DNA of 64,000 nucleotides from Ochotona curzoniae (lineage: Eukaryota; Chordata; Mammalia; Lagomorpha; Ochotonidae). The translations under genes and the position numbers were made by a program. Below, in pieces: positions 58,414 to 64,000 of the stretch. The stretch covers positions 6,014,001 through 6,078,000 of the forward strand of contig NW_024467120.1 in the NCBI RefSeq assembly GCF_017591425.1, read 5' to 3'. Positions within the stretch are counted from its first letter, which is position 1, and each line of letters opens with the position of its first letter. The notes beneath the pieces were generated by a model. The model had not been told where the DNA came from. It did no database searches and saw only the letters and a list, made by a program, of their open reading frames with translations.

Positions 58414-59684
58414 GAAGAGAGACTTATTCTCGAACACAAGGAAGCAACAGACTTTCACTTTCTTTTACTTTCAACCTTTTGATGTGTTGCCTACCCGTTC
58501 TTTCCCCAGGAACTAACAAAGCTATCTGGGGAGGTGGAGAGAGGTTCATGGGCAGGTAATTAGAGATAGGATGCCAGGGTGATCAGAATAGCATAGCCTG
58601 CTGGGAGACTGTCAACTATGAGGGGAAAAAAGCAATGTAGCCATTGCTAAAGGATTTAGCTTGGGCAGGAGCTGTGACCTTCCTCCATATTTTTGGTCAT
58701 GTGAATTTAATGGGCTGTTTTTCTGTGGTTTCAGTTGCTTCATTTATTTCTGTTCTATGAATTAACCATTGCTTACATTTTAAAATGCTTAATAATGGTA
58801 ATCTCTTTGCATTGAAATATGAAGGTAGTTCGCTCATAAAATGCAAAGTCTGAAAAGAATCCAACAACCATTTGAATATATCTGTATGTAAATGACCGAT
58901 GTTTGTGAATAGAATTTCAACATGCAAATGAAGAAAATTGTGCCACTTTCTGTGTGTGAGAGCAAGGAGTGATGCTATATGCAACTGTAAGTTAGGTGCT
59001 CCCAAGTCAGAATATATAAAAGTTAAGCCTATAATAACCAAGCTGAACCTCTGAGCTATTTGTATTGCCCTCACTTGTATAGAACCAGAACAGCCACATT
59101 CTTCTATGGATTGGTGGCAAATCAAAAAGCAGAGTGAGGAAAAGGCTTTTGATTAACATGAAAACCTCAATTTGTCTATAGAGAGAGTCAGTTAGGGTTT
59201 TTCTGAATTTACTTGATTCCTGAAAAGAAAGAGGCTTTTTTTAAAACAGGAACACAGAATGACAGAAAGAAAAATGGAGGATGGCATAAGAAGGGATGAC
59301 CCTGTGTGTATGCAACACAACAGCCCCCAAACTGATGGCTTTATGCAATAGACCAATCCCAGTTAATTCCAGTCAGAGTCCTAAAATGTCCTAGCTAATT
59401 GGTATGGCATCATGTCTGCCGGAATCTCCACCAGTTATTAAGGGGTGTGCAGACTGGCTGAACACATTCAAATGTGGTTTTTGACCATGTTGAAGCACAA
59501 ACAGAGAGCTGTGTGTTTAATCAACATAAGCAGATGTCAAGAAGTGCAAAAATATGCCTCTTTGAAAGTCATTATGTCTGTGTGTTAGTGCCGGCATATG
59601 CCCAGAACATGTGTATTTTGAGTGGTAAGTGTGAAGAATTATGAGTAAAGGAACAACAGAACTCTTCGCTTAAAAATGCCTGCT
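58414..59684. other. Unique DNA, includes a 142-codon chance frame
   Basis: The minus frame 58697-59125 is among the longest in the window. It is AT-rich, has no recognisable domain, no promoter or splice sites and no repeat origin that I can name. At this base composition about one or two such frames are expected by chance. Nothing else is recognised here. Confidence 0.45.
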
Positions 59685-59685
59685 G

Positions 59686-59998
59686 CAGGGATGGCGTTGT
59701 GGCATTGCAAATAAAACCACTACCAGCAACCCATATGGGTGTTGCTTCATATCTGGGCTGCTGCATTCTTGATCCAGTTCATGGTAAATGGCCTGGGCAA
59801 AGCAATGGAAGATACCCAAGTGTCTGGGCATTTGCTACCTTTGTGAGAGACAAGGAAGAAGCTCCTGGCTCCCAGATTCTGCTTGTCCCATTTTGGGTCT
59901 TTTGGGAGGTGGACAACTAGATGAAAGAGCTCTCTCTCTCTCTTTCTCTCTCTGTGTATCTGTGTAACTCTTTCAAATAAAAAGTAATCTTAAAAGAT
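59686..59998 (+). mobile_element. CSINE-type SINE
   Basis: CAGGGATGGCGTTGTGGCAT head, AGCAACCCATATGGGTGTTG, GAAGAAGCTCCTGGCTCCCA, a (CT)n tract and TTTCAAATAAAAAGTAATCT. Confidence 0.9.
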
Positions 59999-59999
59999 T

Positions 60000-60425
60000 G
60001 CCAGTTGCAGTAAGGTTAAAGTTTTGATATGACGATATCCTGCCTTCATTCAGGAGAGTGGGAGGTGGAACAGAGGAAGCCAATGAAGGGATGAGGACAC
60101 AAAGTTGAAGGCTATGCTAGGCATGTCAGCCATGGGGGGTTCATGATTTCACTAAAACTTAGTGTCAACTTTCCTGGATACATAAATGAGCTGATTTCTA
60201 GAAGTATCCCTCTTGGGCAGAACAGCAACGTAAAAAGATTTTCAATTGAAAGAGCAGCTTTAAACAAGAAAAAGATGGGCTTAGATGAGACACTCCAGCA
60301 GTTCTAGATACTTCCTTGAAAAGAAGTTTGTTTTCCCACACAGAAAAAAATATGAAAGCAGACTTCAATAGACCAGGAAAAGGTTTGCAGCTGATGTGAA
60401 CAAAAACCGTGACTGTCAGAATTGG
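60000..60425. other. Unique DNA, nothing recognised
   Basis: No recognisable gene or repeat. Confidence 0.5.
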
Positions 60426-60429
60426 GTGT

Positions 60430-60580
60430 TCTGGGCCAGGTACGGAGCTATCACTGCACAGTGTTTGAATTGTTTAACCCTTAGGACAACCACATAAGGT
60501 AAGGAATATCTGCCATGGTAACAAGGAGAAAACTATGGAGTGACACAGATTAAACATTCCTACAGTCTACGGTAGAGTAC
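60430..60580 (-). mobile_element. MIR SINE relic
   Basis: Reverse MIR order: GGGCCAGGTACGGAGCTATC, TTTAACCCTTAGGACAACCA, CATAAGGTAAGGAATATCTG and ACAAGGAGAAAACTATGGAG. Confidence 0.7.
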
Positions 60581-61047
60581 TCATGTCAAACTTTCTCTGA
60601 CTTAGCTCCAGGCGCGGTAGACACACCTGCAACAGGTGGGTGGCTGATGACCTGGAGGAATCATTGGGCGCTGATCTCTTGTAGGGCTTAAGACATTCAC
60701 ATCTACTTGAATCTTCTGCAGTGTGAGTAGCTTAGATCTCATCAAGAGAAGATAAGATGAGGAGGAGCCAAAGGCCAAAGACTTCTGTAGGCAACCATGG
60801 AAGCAAACCACTCAAAGCTCCCTTACAGAAAGACCTTGTGTGAGGCGCTGGATGTTAACCCACGGGGCCACATTGCTGTGGGTCTCCCTATCTATTTGAT
60901 CATCTTCCACGATTTTCTTCTCACTCCCATCTGAGTTCTCGATCCTTTCAATTAGGGTTTGAAGTTCTTCATGCCAACTCCCTTATCCTGTATAGGTGAT
61001 CCCACCCACCCTCTCTGCTCCCCCAAAACTCTTGTACATCTACTCAA
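60581..61047. other. Unique DNA, nothing recognised
   Basis: No recognisable gene or repeat. Confidence 0.5.
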
Positions 61048-61370
61048 GGGCCTGGCACGGTGGCCTAGTGGCTAAAATCTTCACCTTGAATGCACCAGGA
61101 TCCCATATGGGTGCGGGTTCTAATCCTGGCAGCCTTGCTTTCCATCCAACTCCCTGCTTGTGACCTGAGAAAGCAGTTGAGGACAATCCAAAGCCTTGGG
61201 ACCCTGTACCCACATGGGAGACCTGGATGAAGCTCCAAGCTCCTGGCTTTGGATCGGTGCAGCTCTGGCCCTGTTGTCACTTCGGGAGTGAATCATTGGA
61301 TGGATGGTCTTCCTCTCTGTTTCTCCTCTTCTCTGTATATCTGACTTTGCAATAAAAAATTAATTAATTA
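61048..61370 (+). mobile_element. Fairly young CSINE
   Basis: GGGCCTGGCACGGTGGCCTA head, GGATCCCATATGGGTGCGGG, GGTTCTAATCC B box and GTGAATCATTGGATGGATGG, with a TTAATTAATTAAG tail. I see no clean target duplication. Confidence 0.93.
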
Positions 61371-62012
61371 AGTACTTAATTTAAAAAGAATATCCTACTA
61401 AGTCCTGACCACTGCTTCGTAAATGATACAGCTTTGGGGGAGGGTGGGACTCAGAAACACCAATGATGAGGTGGTAATTGGTACATGGATAACTTATTAT
61501 CTAACTAATAATTTGGACTTGATTTCACAGGTTCAATGGGAGTATAGGTCATCTCAGGTGCTCGAGGTAGCAATCCTGTTGGTAAGGAATACAGATGTTG
61601 TAACTGAGGAAAAAGGTTCCAGTGGGCAGAAATAACATTGCCATGTGATACATCTCACATTGGGAAAATGTGGAGGGATTGGTTCATACACTGATATGAA
61701 CACGGCTGACCATTTTACTCAGCTACACCGAGTGGCAACATAGAAAGATAATGAGAACATGTGGGATGTGAGTAAACACCTAAAGACTAAGGTGAGAGAG
61801 TTCTCACATTCAGCTTCCAAAAAAATCTTTGCCTCTGCAGTTGGATGCAGACACAGCTGATTTGCAAATATAGTACTTAATAGTTGATGATATTTTCTAC
61901 TATGCTAAGGTCAGGATACTGGTTAGAAAACATGGGATGCCTTGGTTTTGTTTCTGCAGGCTCACCTATACTCTGAGTCTATCATACCCTGTTTTTCCTT
62001 ATTAAGAAGTAG
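61371..62012. other. Unique DNA, nothing recognised
   Basis: No recognisable gene or repeat. Confidence 0.5.
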
Positions 62013-62016
62013 CACT

Positions 62017-62382
62017 GGGGTCCAATGCCACGGCTAAGTAGGCTGAGCCTCTACCAACAGTGTTGCCATACCTTATGGACACCAGTTCAAGTCCTGGCTA
62101 CTTGCTCCATTTCCCACTCAACTCTCTGCTTATGGCTTGAGAAAGCAGCAGAGGATGGCCCAAAACCTTGGGATCCTGTACCCATGTGGGAGAACTAGAA
62201 GAAAGGCCCTGACTACCATCTTTGTATCAGTTCAGCTCTGGCTGTTGCAGCCATTTGGGGAATGAACCAGCAGGTGGAAGACCTTCTCTGTCTCTTCTCT
62301 CTCTCTCTCTCTCTCTCTGTTTGTCTTTGCTTCTCTTTGCAAATTCTGCCTCTCAAATAAAAATAAATATGTCTTCAAGAAA
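62017..62382 (+). mobile_element. CSINE-type SINE with CT tract
   Basis: TGGGGTCCAATGCCACGGCT head, TTCAAGTCCTGGCTACTTGC, GAATGAACCAGCAGGTGGAA, a (CT)n run at about 62297-62320 and AAATAAAAATAAATATGTCT. Confidence 0.9.
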
Positions 62383-63778
62383 ACAAAAGCAGGTGTCTCT
62401 ACTGCCAAGGACCAGATGTCCTATCAGGATATCTTATCTCCACTCTGGCTTTCAGGCTAATAAATTTCAACATAAGGCTACCTGCGAATAACTTGGATTG
62501 ATGGAAGAAGGAAAAATTAGATTCATGAGAAAACTACAAGGATTAGCAGGAACCGGTGTTGAATTGCTTGGGTCCCCAGTCAACGAAAGAGAAAACTATA
62601 GAAGCAAAAAGTATTGACTTGGGAACACTTTGGTGATGCACAGAATGCAATATTCTAATAAGCAGCATTAGTTGCTGTAGGAAGCTAGAGAAGCCAACAT
62701 TTGCCTGTGCTAAGCAATGATCAAAGTCTCTTTCTGTAATAGCACAGGAAGGAACAAAAGGCTGAGGACAGTGGTTTTCCTGGAATGGATCTGTCACATG
62801 AGATCAGAAGACACATTTTGTTGTTGCATGTTTCCCAGCAGGGATTAGAAGACCTTCCACTCAGCAGGGATAATAGGGATATTCCAGAGAGGGGAACCTA
62901 TAGCAGTGAACTCGGTGGTAACTTCTCTGCAGGTCAGGGAGGATGGTAAAAGTGATCACAGATATTGACTTACTAATTCCCAACGGAAAGATAGACTCTG
63001 GAGGAAAAGAAGCCACGTGGTACTGCTTGATGATCAGAGCCAGCAGGCTATGAACCTCAGAGTTATCAGCAAGTTTAGCTCAGAGAAGCTGTGGAGATTT
63101 CTAACAGCATACAGAATCTTAGAAGTGAACAGACAAATAACCATCCGGAATGCTGTTCAGCATCTGTAATCATAAGCAGAAAAAAAAAAAAAACATGGAG
63201 CAGGAGGCCAGAGGACATTTATCCCAATAAAGCACCCGAAACCTTTGCCATTAACCTAGCAGATTTATTGTTTTCAGGAAATAAGAAAATCTGCATTCAT
63301 GTGACAGACAATGCTATTTATTAATAATTTTGTGCCCTAGCCTGCATCCACGTTCCCATCTACTATTACAACGTTGAAAAAGATTGGTGGATTGTCTGGA
63401 CATGCAGCAGGATATCACATTGCTTCATTACATGATCCAGGTCATGGCTAACATTCGGATTGCATGGGTGAGACTCACAACTCGGCAGAGTGGGAAAGAA
63501 ACCACATAAAGATGTAAGGCTCCGTCACTCCAGTGAAGCTCTGCGGAACCCAGCAGTCAGGGAAACCGGAAAGTGAATCAATTCATTTGCTGCATCATGA
63601 ATTTTCTGTCATTAAGAAAGAGAGGCCGCACATGAACAGAAAGGTCCCTTTGGATTTTGGAAAGAACACATCCCACACTCGGGATAATCATTCAGTCAGT
63701 ACATGCCAGGTAGCATAAGAGAATGTCAAATTCAAACGCATGTAGTACAGCAAAGAGTTCTGGATTATGTCTCAGAGG
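62383..63778. other. Unique intergenic DNA
   Basis: No recognisable gene. Poly(A) run at 63180-63194 without a retroposon body. Confidence 0.5.
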
Positions 63779-63830
63779 GACTGCATGGGGTCCCGCCTTT
63801 GAGAGACTGCATGTGGTCCCACCTTTGGGG
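63779..63830. repeat. 26-base tandem duplication
   Basis: Two adjacent 26-base units, GACTGCATGGGGTCCCGCCT... and GACTGCATGTGGTCCCACCT..., differ at four positions. Confidence 0.85.
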
Positions 63831-64000
63831 CCTTATGATTGAGCAGATCTGTCAGGTTAGCAGTGTTATTGGCAGAAGAAGGTGCAAGGTGAAGCGTTTG
63901 GTAAGGCAAAGTGAAAGAATCACAGTCACAAGCTCTGGCTTCCAAGAGCAGGTGTCATCCACAGTGGAGAGTCGAACATCTCTGTGCAAACAGCCTCTTG
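63831..64000. other. Unique DNA to window end
   Basis: No recognisable gene or repeat. Confidence 0.5.

Noticed and set aside
58697..59125. 142-codon minus-strand open frame
   Set aside because: No recognisable domain, promoter or splice context. At this AT content one or two frames this long are expected by chance in 64 kb.
1..64000. CRISPR arrays, operons, phage or bacterial gene clusters
   Set aside because: No regularly spaced repeats or dense coding; the composition and SINE/LINE content are those of a mammalian nuclear genome.

Overview
The window is a vertebrate nuclear, gene-poor stretch, and the organism is almost certainly a lagomorph. About forty copies of one tRNA-derived SINE of the lagomorph C-repeat (CSINE) type lie on both strands. 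The youngest copies begin GGGCCCGGCGCGGTGGC, carry GGATCCCATATGGG and GGTTCTAATCC, and end in (AATAAA)n. From memory that subtype looks more like pika (Ochotona) than rabbit. The species call is inference.

I found no intact protein-coding gene, tRNA, rRNA, CRISPR array or bacterial-style operon. Nearly all open frames are chance frames. Three of the four longest (143 to 156 codons) run through SINE copies or antisense to a pseudogene, and the fourth (142 codons at 58697-59125) resembles nothing I know. The gene-related items are a frameshifted RPL27A processed pseudogene at about 15022-15451 (minus), an unidentified probable retrocopy at 7997-8592 flanked by perfect 16-base direct repeats, and a weak candidate for a small signal-peptide first exon at 10343-10387 (minus).

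Layout. 1-3.9 kb: mostly unique AT-rich DNA with a homeodomain-site-rich block near 2.2-2.4 kb. 3.9-5.2 kb: SINEs and an L1 ORF2 scrap between direct repeats. 6.4-6.9 kb: a small inverted-repeat DNA element split by a SINE. 8.0-8.6 kb: the retrocopy. 9.2-17.1 kb: scattered SINEs, the RPL27A pseudogene and a SINE-in-SINE nest. 17.1-24.8 kb: largely unique, with several blocks that read like conserved regulatory DNA. 24.8-30.3 kb: SINEs, MIR and L2 relics. 30.3-34 kb: unique, including the best candidate enhancer block (31.7-32.7 kb). 34-37.7 kb: SINE cluster and a solo MaLR-type LTR. 37.7-46.5 kb: unique DNA, an L1M 3' end and SINEs, one very young. 46.5-64 kb: MIR/L2 relics, SINEs and a CA microsatellite.

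Nothing forms a multi-gene system. The biology visible here is layered retroposition over a probably regulatory gene desert. I saw no sign of a novel defence, mobile or biosynthetic system. Repeat-family and conservation calls rest on recognising consensus motifs by eye; no alignment or database search was run.
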